Source: Ligustrum vulgare | Lineage: Eukaryota; Streptophyta; Magnoliopsida; Lamiales; Oleaceae | Length of the DNA stretch: 64,000 bases | Reading direction: 5' to 3' | Assembly: GCA_963555705.1 (NCBI GenBank) | Contig: OY743171.1 | Coordinates: 25,414,852-25,478,851 of the forward strand | Shown here: piece by piece, positions 11,350 to 24,101 of the stretch | Numbering within the stretch: the first letter of the stretch is position 1 | How the letters are laid out: each line of letters opens with the position of its first letter | The notes under the pieces: generated by a model | Seen by the model: only the letters and a program-made list of their open reading frames with translations | What the model was told of the DNA's origin: nothing | Database searches by the model: none | Position numbers and translations under genes: made by a program

Positions 11350-11674
11350 TAATGTGAAATTTCGCCCCAAAATGTACCCTTTTGCAATGTTTATTAAACG
11401 TTGCAAAATGGTACTTTTTTGCAACACTCACTTGAATGTTACAAAAGGGTATTTTTTGTGACACTCGCTTGAACCTTCTGCAACATTTTTTAAACTTAAA
11501 AGTTGCACCAACGTTGCAAAAGAGTCCTTTTTGCAACATTCACTTACTGAATATTGGTAAATCTCAATTATTAGCGTCAATCGCAACATTCACTCATCAA
11601 AATGTTTTGATAGGTCCCTTTAGGAACATTCAACTACCAAATGTTGCATTTTAATTTTAATTTGTTCTTCAGTA
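11350..11674. repeat. CACTA-1 right subterminal repeats and terminus
   Basis: Inverted and direct copies of GTTGCAAAA and TTTTGCAACATT recur at 20-60 bp intervals, mirroring 3480-3790. The block ends in TTTGTTCTTCAGTA, a degenerate inverse of the CACTAGAACAAA terminus. Confidence 0.55.
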
Positions 11675-11894
11675 ATTGCATAAATATGTGCCAAAACCCC
11701 ATATTGTTGTCTACCAAACAACTGCCTAAGGTCCTTTCGTTATAACATTACAGGCTCATTCATGGCCTTGTTATCACTTACAACCACTGTCTCAACCTTT
11801 TGTTGAAAGATAATTTGTTAGGTATTGAAATCAATTAGGCTGGAAAGAATTAGCTTAGTAAGTCCACACCCAACACAATATCGCTCCCTCAAAA

Positions 11895-12350
11895 TTAGTG
11901 GGTTCTCATCTTGAATTGGAACTCCAAATCCTGCATCTTTCGTATGAGAGAGAGAGGGTTATAGACTACCTTGCTCTGTAACTGTTTATCTCCTGTCACT
12001 ATTACCATAAAGGTTTTAGAGGAGTCAATTGGAAAATTTAGTTCTTCGGTCAACTCTTCATTAATGAAACTGTTAGTACTTCCACTATCTATGAGTATAG
12101 ACACCTTCCTTCTCTTGATAAGAACAGGAATCCCAAAAATTTTATGCTTATTGTTTCCAGCCAAAGCATGGATAGTAATTTCCATGATCACCTCTCTTCC
12201 TTCAACATCATTTCCTCCTTCTTCTTTCTCCTCTATATAACCTTCCTCTTAATCCTCCTCATCTAATGAGATGTATTGTAGTATCTTATTTTTACAAACA
12301 TGGCCAAAGGTATATTTCTCACCACACTTATAGTAAAGGCCTAAGGCTTT
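11895..12350 (-). pseudogene. Gypsy zinc knuckle and aspartic protease (decayed)
   Basis: Minus-strand codons near 12285-12345 give YKCGEKYTFGHVCK, a CCHC knuckle of the chromovirus type. The frame 11895-12191 follows with ITIHALAGN, then ILIDSGSTNSFI, where DSGS/T is the aspartic protease active site of Ty3/gypsy elements. An in-frame stop lies between them near 12250. This supports gypsy rather than copia, whose protease block differs. Confidence 0.8.
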
Positions 12351-12451
12351 TGTTTGGAAGTCTTTAGGGGTGATTATTTGAAAACTTGTGGGTAGTTTGT
12401 TGAGGTAGGGGAGATATTCTCTATGGCTTTTGGGGCTTGGAGTGTCTAAGG

Positions 12452-13200
12452 TTAAGGAGTGGTGGAGAATAGTTTAGGCTTTTGGGATTTTATCATAGCT
12501 AGGATGGTTGCTTCCTGTAAGGCTGAAATTTCAAAAGCTTTGGCAAGGGTATGGGTTTTCATCATCTTTACCATATGTTTGATTTCAGATTTTAGGCCAC
12601 TGGTGAAAATTGAGATATAATATGATTTAGGTAAATGCGGTAGGGATAGCATAATTTGTGATTTAAGATCCTCAAAATTTTCTTGATACTCAGTGATTGA
12701 TCAAAAATATTTTATCTTACTGAAAACCTCAATCACCTCTTTCCTAGTGGTTTAAGAGAATCTTCAACATAGTTCATTCGAGAAAAAGGCCCAACTAGCC
12801 TAAGGATGGCTTGCAATGAAGACATGAAACTAATTTCTGTCATCCCTTTCAAATACGTCTCAAGTAAGGGAAATCTATTTTGGGATCTTAGAATTTAGCT
12901 TATAGTTATCCCTCCATTTCCTTGATCTGAGGAATTCCCTAGTCCAGAGACTTCAATATACCACTGTCATTTAGAGCAGGGGATAGTGAACCTTGGATCT
13001 GTTTCTTATTAAATGTACTCATCTTGGTCATCATAGCTACAAGTGTTTCATATTTATTATTAATCTCAATCATCAAACCTCCAACATATTTGGTCTCCAT
13101 TTAAGAGTTTAACAGCTAGATTCGTCCTTTGATAAATTGTTCTTAAGTCACTCATCTCTTTATCTATCTTCTTAATATGTTCTTCATGGGTTTTGCTGCA
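12452..13200 (-). pseudogene. Gypsy gag (decayed)
   Basis: The best piece (12452-12652) reads LPHLPKSYYISIFTSGLKSE and then HMVKMMKTHTLAKAFEIS, matching the late retrotrans_gag region of chromoviruses (L-P-x-S-Y-x-I-S-x-F-x-S-G-L). Upstream, to about 13200, the coding signal survives only as short pieces with stops. Confidence 0.7.
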
Positions 13201-13242
13201 AGTTTCCATTCCACTTAGTTCTCATACTACTCTAATATCACT

Positions 13243-16200
13243 TGTTATGATTGGAACCCAATCACAATAAAAACTCAAATTCAATTCCTTAAATTGAAAG
13301 GAAACTCAATGGGAAATTAACACCCAGCTGAATTCTTAATCGATTCTAGGAACACTTGCGAGGTAAAGTAAATTTGTCACACCCCTTTTTAATAGACAAA
13401 TTTGTATAAAAGTTGAAAACTAATTACTCGATCTAAATAAGCAATCAGATTTTTTTTATATTTAAATATGGCGTAAGCATTCTCACAATATAACAATAGT
13501 ATATCGAGAGAAAAGAAGACTATATAGACTTACTGAAAACATTTTACATTGAGGTTACAAAAGTATAAACAACCCCACTTTATAAGTCATATATACATGC
13601 AATATAAGATTCCAAAATACAGTACAAAAGATTTTAGAACCAGAAAATATCCCACAAAATAACCCTGCAGATCGTCATCCATGTACATCGATCCTAGAAA
13701 TCCTGTAAGAGCTTCATAGCCAGTAAGGTCATCTATAAAGTTCCATGCTCACCTGCAAAGCAAGAACTACATGAGCTAATGCCCCATAAGTAAAAATCAT
13801 GCATGCCATGATTATGAATCCACAATCGTGCAATTTTGTTTAAAAACATAAGGTTATAAATGTACCATATTCAAATATTAACCAGAATGAGCTTAAAACA
13901 TTTTGATTAAAATCATTTCTTTTCACTGGGCCCTTGACCAATCTACTTTGCACCGGAAAGAGCTCTGTACAATATCAAATCAATATCAATAATCCAATGG
14001 CCAATATGTCAATGACACATTCGAGTGGACCAGCCTCTTATGACCACTAGAGGTACATCTCCTATCGGCCTCTATGATCACCCAAGAAGTATCCCACACA
14101 CGGTATCAATAATCATAATATAACAAAGGTAAAGTCAAGCGCTCCACCCTCCCGTAACCCACCAAGGACTCCCCTTATCTCTCCTTGTGTTCACCAAGAG
14201 GTCTCACTTGCCAACAAATATCAAAGCATGCCTCACATGCCTCAGTGCCCTAGTAATGGTCAATAAAACATTTTGCAATATGATTCACTTATCAAATCAT
14301 GTCGTGCATGCTAGATAACAAACTTTATGGTATGCCATGCATGCACATGCCAATGCTCATGCATAAAATACATGATAAAAATGATGTCTAGAACACATTC
14401 AATTATCCTTTTCAACATAAGATATAATACTTTCCAACAATCACTATGCTCTTGCATTGTAGTTGTAAATGGATTTTTACTAACTTTTCTCCCCTGTGTG
14501 TGTGTTCTCTATGGTGTAAGTCAAGTCCTTTCCACTTAAAGGCATCAAACAACCTGTATTGTTACTTAGTATCAAACACGGCTCTTAAGTTCACAAGCTT
14601 AATACACACATTCCTTCACTAGGACCATTAATGTCAAGATAATCTAGATAACACTAGGACTTCAAGTAGTAGCCCCAAACATCCTCCTAATTCCAAGTTC
14701 AATGCAGATAAAACACATTTATTTGGATCGATAATGTCCTAACACTCATTCAAATCAACTTCCCAAGCTTTAAAGGTGAATGGTAAACATGCAAGGGTGA
14801 AACTGTGCAAAATCTGAAAAATGGACAGATTCTGATTTAAAATTTCAGCTGCAGCGCAGGTTGATTCATTCCTATTTTCACACCCTTAATGATATCCATT
14901 CATTCCAAAAATCTTAACATACATTTATGAGATGTATGAGAAGGTAATCACGTCCCAAAATCAGACAAATTTCAGGACTTAAAGCCTCAAAAACAATTCA
15001 TTTCACAGTACATCAAACTAAGAATTTCACAAAGGCTTTTTGAGTTCCACTCTAATTATCATGGTTCAAGTCAGGTTATACCCCCAAAACTCATTTAAAA
15101 ACCTTTAAACTCATATATAAACACATTCAAATCGATTAATATGTTATTCCTCAAGATATAATTCAAAACCAATGGCTAAATCATCAAAGATCATCAATTC
15201 CAGATTCTGCCTTTATGGTTGTACTCACTTTCTTTCAATAACTAACCATTCTCTTGTCATCATAAATTCACCAAAACATACCAACATTACTTAAATCAAG
15301 TTAAGATATTAAATAGGTCATAAAACATCCAAAAGAAATGGTTAAAACCTCAAAACCGTGATCCTTACTAGTGAAGGATTTCAATGCCCAGATTCTGTCC
15401 TTACTTCTATTCAGCTTTCTAGTGTTCTCTTTCACTTGGGAGCATTTGAGAACTTCTTTAGGGAGTTTTTTTGTGTCTTAACTGGAAGAGAAAAGGTTTA
15501 AAGGTTCTGGAGTCATGATAAATTCCTTAGGGGTTAAGTAACAAACTATCAAAGCACAAGTGGACATAAGCAAGCATGAGGTGGCTGCTCCTTTTTAATT
15601 CAGATTTTGTACCAACCTCCTTAAGTCCAAATCACGTGTCCTTAACATATTTCAAGAGTTTTAACATGTAATTTAATAACCGTAGGATCCTAATTTTGAT
15701 GATAAAGTAATTTCCTCGACCGTTGATTCAAATCCGTTCCCGATTGACACCCGATCCTCGACCGATTTCTATAATTCCCACTTCAGTACTTATCACTTCA
15801 CTTGAGCCTAATAATATAACATTCTGATCATACCATCTTATACCTAATCTCCAAATTGTGTTAACTACTTATCTAGGTCTAGGATAGCCATAATCAATCT
15901 GAAATAAAAGTGTAAAATCTCACCGATCATAAGTACGATGCTTTCCAAATTATTGTTGAGTCACAATCCAATATTCACCACTTGATCGACCTAATTTTAT
16001 ACCATATCTCAACATAAAATCAAGCACCTAAGTTGGGAAGTTATAAGAATAAAACTTTAAAACCTCAATAATTGAATGTATCATTTCAATAGAAAGCACA
16101 ATGAATTATCAATGTAAATGCAAATGGTAATGTCAACAATATGTGATGCATGAATGATACTGGCCATGTTTTAGTTTGAAGTTTGGGGTATTACAAAATT

Positions 16201-16449
16201 CAAAGATGAAATTGGAGAAAATGAAGAGAAATGAAGGGAAAGGAGTCAGAGAAGAAGAGAGGTAACCGAAATCTGTTGCAAAGCACTTCACACTCATTCT
16301 CTCTCAATTCTTTTTATTTAAATGTAGAAAAATGTGTCTCTTTATAACTCACTATAGTGAAAACATGAGCTGATTAAACACCGATGCTTTGAACAAGTAG
16401 TAGTTCGTGTAAACCTAGTTATTAGAAGTCATACAATTCCCTTCTAACA
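13243..16449 (-). repeat. LTR of the chromovirus-like element, split by a solo LTR
   Basis: It begins TGTTATGATTGG (plus-strand view) beside a degenerate primer site and probably ends TTCTAACA at 16442-16449. Net of the 2.8 kb insertion and TSD it is about 380 bp. The right border is uncertain, since the partner LTR is missing. Confidence 0.5.
13375..16195 (-). repeat. Solo LTR, 2.8 kb, of a chromovirus-type gypsy family
   Basis: It reads TGTCACACCCC at the left and GGGGTATTACA at the right. It is flanked by the perfect TSD AAATT (13370-13374 and 16196-16200). TGTAAYRCCCC-type ends are typical of long plant chromovirus LTRs. No internal domain is present, so it is a solo LTR left by LTR-LTR recombination. 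Orientation is inferred from the related LTR at 43312. Small ORFs inside are not genes. Confidence 0.85.
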
Positions 16450-16790
16450 TAATTGATTCACACTTTTGTGTCCATTTTGACCTTTGACACCTCCTCATTC
16501 ATGAATATTTTTAGAAAATTTATCTCACATGTTTCTCGTAAATGCAGCCCTTTCTCACCCATATAGTCGAACTACATAGAGTATTCTGCTATACTCCTTT
16601 TGAACTAATTATGATATGGGTGGATATATTTCCATCACAAAATTTATTTGTTACACCACAAATTTAAGTACTTTTTTATTTAAAGAATTGGACATAAATG
16701 AAATGACATAAATATCCACTTAACCTTCCTATCTAATTCTTAAATACAACACCGTGACATTTTTTTTAGAAAGTAATTCATAGGGAAAAT
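16450..16790. other. Intergenic, no gene seen
   Basis: AT-rich sequence without ORF or repeat that I can identify. Confidence 0.4.
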
Positions 16791-16791
16791 T

Positions 16792-16954
16792 GGAGAAGTG
16801 AAGGCAGCGGAAGCTAGAGCCTTAAATCAAATCAGGTTGCTGTCTGAGGAAACCAATTTCAAGAATGGAATTCGAGTCATTAAGCAGAAAGGTTGAAAAG
16901 TCTAAAAAGACAGCAGCAACGAAAGTTTCGCCATCTCAAATCATGAAAGGTTGA
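16792..16954 (+). pseudogene. Fragment of a WEB-family (WEAK CHLOROPLAST MOVEMENT) gene
   Basis: Two adjacent frames look like consecutive parts of one coiled-coil protein. 16792-16860 gives GEVKAAEARALNQIRLLSEE. After a frame change, 16865-16951 gives MEFESLSRKVEKSKKTAATK, then a TGA. The EVKAAEA..A..QI..L.E block followed by EFESLSRKVE is what I recall for WEB proteins of the At5g55860 type, where a short Ser/Thr linker lies between; the linker appears lost here. WEB proteins act in light-driven chloroplast movement and related processes. Only about 50 codons survive. A possible splice acceptor (TTTTTTTTAG) lies at 16761-16769. Confidence 0.5.
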
Positions 16955-17430
16955 GTTTCATCCAACAAATTAGACAGTATCAAACCAAGAAGAATCTAAG
17001 TTGATCTCTCATGAATGTCGAGCAGTAGCAGTGTAGCACTAGTGGAGAAGAGATGAAAATGTTGATTGGGATGTGATTATGAGGTGTACTGTACTCATTT
17101 TCCCTTCTTTAAATTTTAAATCATTTAGGGATATAATTTTAAATTAGTAGTGGTGTATATATAAAAAATGTGTTTTAAGTGGTGTGTATTTATAATGTGG
17201 TGTGATAATTAAAATGTGTAGTGGTAATATATTTACCCTTATGATATAGAGATCATTAAAAATGTAATTTAACCTGGTTTTGTGGTAGTTGGGAATTGCC
17301 ATATCACAGGAATGGGTAGGAGTAATAAAATTCCTCATATGTTTAAAGTTTTCCACAGTTCAGTTGTTCCATTGAACCGATATCTTGTAAATATCAACAA
17401 GGTTAGTTTGCCACCATGGAAACTCTAGGT
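16955..17430. other. Intergenic, no gene seen
   Basis: AT-rich. A GTGGTGTAT/GTGGTGTGT-rich patch lies at 17145-17230. Nothing else is supported. Confidence 0.4.
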
Positions 17431-17439
17431 ACTTTATCA

Positions 17440-18605
17440 ATTTTAACCTCATTATTGTCGATGAACTTTCGACTTAAGCTCTTGAAAAATCTTTAGTTAG
17501 CGGATCCATATAATATCATTTGATTTCACAAAATCTTGACATAATATCATTTGAGGGAAATTGTCTAACGACATTGTAAATATGATATGTATATGTCGAG
17601 ATTTATCTTATACATGTTATTTGTGCCCTTCCGATTTCCAATATACTATTGTAATGGATACATATAGGAGACAAAGGCTTTACCTGCCGTGAATATCTTC
17701 TACAAAGTTTCATAGCCATTCAGCTCTTCCCAAACTTTATTTAATGCAATGATTCCCGATTATATAATTGATATTCATGTCTTTTTTTTTTTAAACAAAA
17801 AAGATTTTCAAGATACTACAGTACCTTTAAGTGTGAAGACATGTCCACTCGTGGACCGAGTCTTTATTATTCATATCCAAATTGTATCACAATATCCTTC
17901 AAATACTATTGGATGTCTCGAATAATGGAATCCATAGTTTTTGGTTTATTTTGAATACTCTAAAACTTTAAAAGTTGTCTCACAATGCTCAGTGCTCAGA
18001 ATATTTGTATATAAGTTTTGCCTATTAGTAGAGTAAGATATTATGTTGATTATAGTTCATGAAATCTTACAATATTACGATAATACTCAAACTGAGACTT
18101 ATCACTGATGTTTGAAAAAGATGCGTATTAGCATTAGTATGTGTCTTCGTAGGATTAATGTCATATTTCTTAAACTTAACAAGAATCTTGTGAGTATATT
18201 ATGATTGAGATAATAATATGAGACCGTCCAAGGTTCTAGAGATTTTAATTCCTGATACAACATTGACAACACCAAGATCCTTCATTCAAATTCACTCGAC
18301 AACATCATTTTAGTAATTTGAATTTTGATATCATTATTCTCTATAATCAGCAAGTCATCTATGTATAAACAGGCCATGACATATTAATTTTTAATGCTCT
18401 TGACATACACACATTAATTTTGAATCATTTGGCACCATAAATGTGTCAAATTTTTAAGGTCAATTCTTAGGAGCATACCTTAATCCATAAAGCAATTTAA
18501 CAACTCGACACATTTTTTTGTCCACAGGAAACAAATCCTTCGGATTGCTCCTTATAATTTTTTTATTTAATTCAACATTCAAAAAGTTGTTTCAACATAT
18601 GTCCA
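17440..18605 (-). pseudogene. Heavily decayed Ty1/copia RT-RNase H fragment
   Basis: There is no frame over 60 codons, but minus-strand translation recovers the copia order. Near 18480-18560 it reads NPKDLFPVDKKMCRVVKLLY then GLRYAP. Near 18360-18390 it reads ACLYIDDLLI, the Y-x-D-D catalytic box as YIDD. Near 17470-17520 it reads YYMDPLTKDFSRA, the RNase H C-terminal DPLTK block. Stops and frameshifts are dense, so this is old. Its upstream end is cut at 18605 by the Athila-like LTR. Confidence 0.8.
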
Positions 18606-18607
18606 CC

Positions 18608-20102
18608 TGAAATATAATCGTAAGTGCACGATATCGTATCAAGTAATAAAGTGGAGTAAATGTCCAGATTATCGACACACGGTGAACGATTTTAAGAACT
18701 AAAATACTCAATTATTTGTTTTATTAGAATAATCGAATTATTTGAAATAAAAATTAATACTAGATTAAGCTAAAATAACTAATCAAAAGGATCACAAGAG
18801 ATTTCTAATTGAAAATAACCAAATATGAAAGAATAGTTAATTTTCGTAATTAACCTACTTATACTCGGTCCATATTTTGAAATTAATATCATGCTGTCAG
18901 TATAAATATCAAATTTAAATTATTAATCTTTGTCTTTGTCAAGAGCAAGTTAACCTATCTCTCAATACTAAATTATCATCTCTCGATTAACAATTTAATA
19001 AGAAAGATGTAAAATCATTTAGGACAACTACGTGAACTTATATTGTAATTTCTAAATTAACAGCTAATTTATGAAAAGATATATTGAGTGTTCTACAAGC
19101 AATCTCTCAACTAACATGCAACTAGTGTCATGAAATTAACTCTCGTTAACCAATTCACGAAAAAAAGTTAAATTGCTAATCTTACACAATTAATATTAAA
19201 ATAATAAAAATAATATATTAAGATGTAAATGGAGTTAAATAACTACATCGTTCTTCCTAAAAAATTAATTACCGGAAATACATGATTAAAAAATCAAAAC
19301 AAATAGAAATTGACAGCGACATCACTTAGTAAATTCTACGAATATGAGGTATGAGGTTTAGGATGAATTGCTCCAATATTTAATCTTCAACTCTAAGAGC
19401 CCGAATTCTTCTCTTTTTGATCTTCAATGATTTCTTGGATATCTTCTTGACTTTTCGATTGGTTCTCTTAATCTTTACGCATAGTTATTATAGATAATGT
19501 CCCCCTTCCTTTCTAAATAAATATGTGTATTTATTGGTCTAGAAAAAGCCTAAAATAGTATCAAAATCACGTTCCAAAAGAAGAGCAAATAAAATTTTAA
19601 ATAGCGAAGAATCCGGAATTTCTACTTCCCGTTTATTCCTTGCGATCGCACGATTTTATGTCTTGCGATCGCATGGTTTTATGTCATGCAATCGCAAGGC
19701 ACAAATATTTTACTCACTACCCATTTATCAATAAGCCTTACAATTGTGAGTATTTTAACCTATGTGATCACGTAGTGTAGTTTCCTTGCCTTGTTTTCTA
19801 ATTGGTCCTCTTGTATTTGCATGCATAGTCCTTCAAATTCTTTGTTTATTCAATTGAGTCCATAGATTTACACTTTTTTTTCATAATTTTCTTCTAAAAT
19901 TGAATCAAAGGTCCTTTATCTGTTGAAATATTTACAAGTTGGTCATCATTGCACATTTGTGTTCAGTTTTGGTCATATTTCTCCTATAAAGCTCCAAATC
20001 TGGATTTTACCTACAATAACCAGAATAAACACATAATAAATAAAAATTCTCCGAAAATGTCCATGTTTGAAAGCCTAGATAAGTGTAAATTCGCACTTAT
20101 AC
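18608..20102 (-). repeat. Athila-like LTR (3' LTR of a minus-strand element)
   Basis: On the minus strand the right end follows a purine-rich GAGTGTGG tract and a CTCGAGGATGAACAAGAGTA leader, as in Athila elements. The left end carries CTCCACTTTATTACTTGATA and GTGCACTTACGAT, the same end-block as the LTRs at 1614 and 26728. The left border TGAAATATAATCG at 18608 interrupts the copia fragment. The first bases at the right end have mutated from TGATAAG to TATAAG. Confidence 0.65.
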
Positions 20103-20870
20103 CACACTCAAAATTGTACTCTTGTTCATCCTCGAGCAAGATTAAGTGATCACAAACACACAAACAAATGGATAACCCAAAATAAACTAAAAATAACTCG
20201 AATATCAACACTTTACATGTTAGATAGTTTGCCACTTTGCCTCACTTTTATGTTCATAAGTCATGAGAAATTTAAAAATAATGCTACAACAAACAACTTT
20301 CTAACTTTATCCATATTTGGCGTCCGTGTGTGCCTAATCAATCCGAATCAACGTATGGTTTTAACTTGGCGAGTATCTGACCTAAATAGTCAAATTTAGC
20401 TTTCACGTTCATGAGATGCCTTCCTCCAAACTTGATATTTTCTCTCTAACCCGGGAAAATAATTCTATTGTTGCTCTTAATCACTCATTACTTTCCCACT
20501 CAAGTTTTGTTAGATCTAACCAATGAAAGCAATTATCTATATTTGTGATGATTCTCCTTTTAATAGTGTCTCAACCTTAAAGCATCCACTAGGCAAGTCA
20601 AACTCACTAATTATCTAAATTCCAAAAGTTATACGCACAAAGCATAATCTTGCTTGTTTTACTTTTATATCATCGACTTTTTTTTTTTTTTTAATATCTT
20701 TAATGCAAGACCTCTCTCCCTAAGCTTTCTAAATTACCCATATAGCGTGCTTTAGGTCGATGCTCCGAAGTCTAAGTAAATAATAGGTCAACGAGTTTTG
20801 AGGTATCCCTACAAGCTTAGTAACTCAAGTCAATTGTACAAGATATTTGTAATATCCTGTTATGTAAGAA
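20103..20870 (-). other. Athila-like 3' internal non-coding region
   Basis: The minus strand contains ATTTAGAAAGCTTAGGG and the same conserved module as 690-1020. No ORF of interest. It is bounded on the right by another LTR. Confidence 0.55.
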
Positions 20871-20879
20871 TTAATATAT

Positions 20880-23800
20880 TAGGATTAGATCAATAGCACT
20901 CTGACTTTACGATCGCACAACGAATGGAACTCCAAATCAATTTTCTTACTCCTTAATAATTTTGAATATTTTGACGTTGTGAAATATATTAGCAAGGATC
21001 ATTCTTCCACAGAGATCTTGATAGTTTAGATTAATTGATTTGTTGAAATGGGGGTTTGATTTTATTGTTTACAATAACACAAATTAAATAAATTTCAAAA
21101 CTTTAAAAATAATGAAATTAATAAAGTTCTACAAAGAATGGTGTTCTAAAAAGCATGAAGCATGATGAAGCGTGAAGCCTAAGATTCAAGCTTTACAAGC
21201 TTAAGGGAGGATTAGATGTTAAAAACCGTTAAAAAACATTTTTCAATTTCTACATACTAGATTTAAACTTTACACATGTTTTAATGGGTTAAAAAAATCA
21301 AAAGTTTTATGGCGCTCAGGCACCCCTTTTAGATAAAAAATTTTCGAAAATCTTTTTTTTGTGCTTTTCAAAAGCGCCGCGTGGGGGTCTCGAGTCGTGC
21401 ATAGTGCGTGCATTTTGCACACACTTTAGAACACTGATAAAGAATGTAAATAATACAATTGAGGAGTTACTATCCACATCTAGACATTAGGTCATAATAA
21501 ATAAATGCATTTCAATTATATAGATCAATCGTAGAAACCCTCAAAAAGCACACAAGCTCGGCTCATTGGGATCCTTCTTACTTAGCTGTTAGATAGAACA
21601 AGCTCTCTATCAAATCTATTTCCAATTAAAAATCTAGAATAAGTTCTCTAAATTTAATTAATTAAAAGATTAAACTCTTAAGGATAGATTATTCTAGGCA
21701 ATAAACTCATAAGCTCGGTTTGTTTGCCTAGGTCACATTCCATATGCAATATAGAGATTCGTCTTGTTCAAATCACATTTGCATTTGTTGCAAATTATCT
21801 TGGTAACTTGGCGATTATGGATTAAGCGCCAAAATATAATATTAATCACTCTAACTATATTACTAGTAGGCCTCCAAAGCAATAGAGAAAGAAAAATATG
21901 GCATGACATCAATGAAATGTAAACACAATAAAAATATATAATGAAATGAACTTAGTTTTTCATAAATCAAAAACCCATGTCTACATGCTTCAACTTCTTC
22001 CTCAATGAAAGGTTAATTAAGCAACTCATTCTATACAATATCAATATCAAGTTTAAGAAATATAAGCATGAGAAAAGTACAAAGGAAAGAGTAAAGAAAG
22101 CTTAGTGATGGGAATTGTTGATAAATTCCTCCAGGAAACTTCCTTTGAATTCTTCTATTCAATTCCCCACAAAACTTAACTTCTCCTTGTTGTAGTGTAT
22201 AAGAAGTGTATGTAAGAGGTGTGTTCTCCCATATTTTTCCTTGCTATTTATAGAGTGAAATGTAGCATCTCATTTGTGATAAGATAATGTCCACTTGCAA
22301 GAATTATTCTCTTCCACCAAGAATTGTTCCCATCTACTAGGGGTGAACACAGTTTGGTTTTGGCGGTTTATAGCAAAATTTCAAATCAAACCATTTGAAA
22401 CGGTTTGAATTTCTCCAAACCAAACCAAACAATTTCATTTCCTAAACCAATTCAAACCAAACCATTTTTTGCGATTTGGTGCGGTTTGAAACCACTGTTT
22501 GCAATCAAATAAATTAGTAGATCCCAAATCAAGTCACATTCTTGTATGACAATGCAAGAATGAATGAATGAATGAATGAGTAATCTACCAATAGAAAATA
22601 TCAAAGATTTTATAATCGATACACAACATTGAGTGAAGGATCAACACCACCTTTGTTGTCGATAACTAAGAAATACTTCCGACCATTGCGTAGATTACGT
22701 CAAAATGTGTTCTTTGATTTTTTTGGAGATACGACTCACATTGGCAAGAGGATTACTTCCCCAGGTTGCAACTACAAATGATATTTACCTGTTCAAAACC
22801 ATTCATATAAATAAAAGACAACACAGTGTTACTGCAAGAGTATTTTTTCTATTCATTATGCTTATATATGTGTCATAATGAATTCTCTTCTAATTTGTTT
22901 ATAAAGTTCTTCAATGGAAACTGCGTACCACATTTTCTGTAGCATTCGATAGTTCTAGTTGGGAATGAGATTGGACTGCTTATAGGAGGGATCAAACAGG
23001 CATAGATTAGCGCATAGCTTTATTCCCGAAAAAAATCTCACAATTTTTGCAATTCACAGAGGCTAGAAATCTTTCAAGAACACATCCAAATTTTAATAAA
23101 AGTTAATTTTTTTCTACTGGAAAAAGATATCAAAGCAACATTCAAAATGAATTAAAGGTTTCAATAACAATCTGAATTTGATAATTTATTCCTGCACTCA
23201 TTTTTTATAATTTGTTTAAAACTTGGTAGGTTGCGATTTCAACAATTGAAACCTAAACCAAATCGTTTATAACGGTTTGGAATTTTTTCTAACCAAACCA
23301 AACCAAACCATTCGTTGTGGTTTGATTTAATTTAGCGGGTTGACGGTTTATTTGTTCACCCTACCATCTACCATTGATCTTATCTTCTCTTTTCCACCAA
23401 TTTCTTCATTTAATTCTAGCTTTTGTCTCCCACATGGTTTGAATTTAGTCTCATTAGAAATAAGATAATGTCCACTTGCAAGAATTATTCTCTTCCACCA
23501 TTGATCATCCACTATTTTCTACATTTATTTTCAACTTTTGTCTCCATTAATTTGTGTCAAGTTGCATTGAGTGTTGTTCCCACTAGTCTTTGTTTTACAC
23601 TCGTGCACAATGGATTTTCAAAACAATTGAAATAATGTAGAGAATCGGATTTTGAACAATCTTCCTTGGACGGCGCAACAAATTTTCCTTCCGACCAATA
23701 GTCAGTAATTTCATCGTATCTTCCTCATCCAATGTCTGATCGACTTGATTCAAAATTCTATGGAAAGCTAACTCAAGTGGCTAGAATTCTTTCGTTTTCG

Positions 23801-24101
23801 CCTATTTGCATCTATTTCTTCCAAATTAGCTTCCAAACTTCTCCAATTGAATCTTTAGCATCATCCAAGAGTAGATAAGTGGTTCGAGACATCATTCTAA
23901 AATTTTGCATTTAAGTCCCCAAACTTTGAGTTTTCTGATTTTAGCTCAATGTTATGCTCATTTCCTTTGATTTCTTCATTTCGCATCGAATTTTACCTAG
24001 AAAATAAAATGCAATAAAATTAAGTTATAATTCATCAAAATCTATAACAAATACTCTAGTTTAACGATCAAGATAAGTGTATGAAATTAATACGCTTATC
24101 A
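20880..24101 (-). repeat. LTR of a second Athila/Tat-like gypsy element, with a hAT insertion
   Basis: The right border is TGATAAGCGTATTAATTTC on the minus strand (24083-24101), directly preceded by the polypurine tract CAACTTTGGGGGTATT (24102-24117). The left border is only estimated, near 20880, from the ACGATCGCACAACG block that resembles the LTR end-block. Net of the hAT it would be about 2.2 kb. A short duplication (GATAATGTCCACTTGCAAGA and beyond) lies at 22276-22316 and 23463-23500. Confidence 0.5.
22338..23363. mobile_element. Non-autonomous hAT element, 1026 bp
   Basis: The ends are TAGGGGTGAACA and, inverted, TAGGGTGAACA (one G fewer). They are flanked by a perfect 8-bp TSD, CCATCTAC, at 22330-22337 and 23364-23371. 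Subterminal AAACCAAACC / GGTTTGGTTT repeats at both ends are typical of this hAT group. There is no transposase ORF, so it depends on a helper. Confidence 0.9.

Larger units (their letters stand above)
3464..11674. mobile_element. CACTA-1: non-autonomous CACTA (En/Spm) element with nested insertions
   Basis: The left end CACAAGAAAAACTACCTTTT aligns with the CACTA ends at 32607 and 60821. Both sides carry GTTGCA-type subterminal repeats (3480-3790 and 11350-11655). A degenerate right terminus, TTTGTTCTTCAGTA, lies at 11661-11674. Without copia-1 the element would be about 3.5 kb. No transposase sequence is seen in it, so it would depend on a helper. No clean 3-bp TSD can be read, and the right border is the weaker one. 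Confidence 0.55.
11690..16449 (-). mobile_element. Truncated chromovirus-like Ty3/gypsy element (LTR, gag, protease only)
   Basis: Minus-strand order is LTR (13243-16449, interrupted), a degenerate primer site at 13230-13241, gag, zinc knuckle, protease. The element then stops at about 11690, next to the end of CACTA-1. RT, RNase H and integrase are missing, which suggests truncation. The reading frame is broken repeatedly. Confidence 0.7.
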
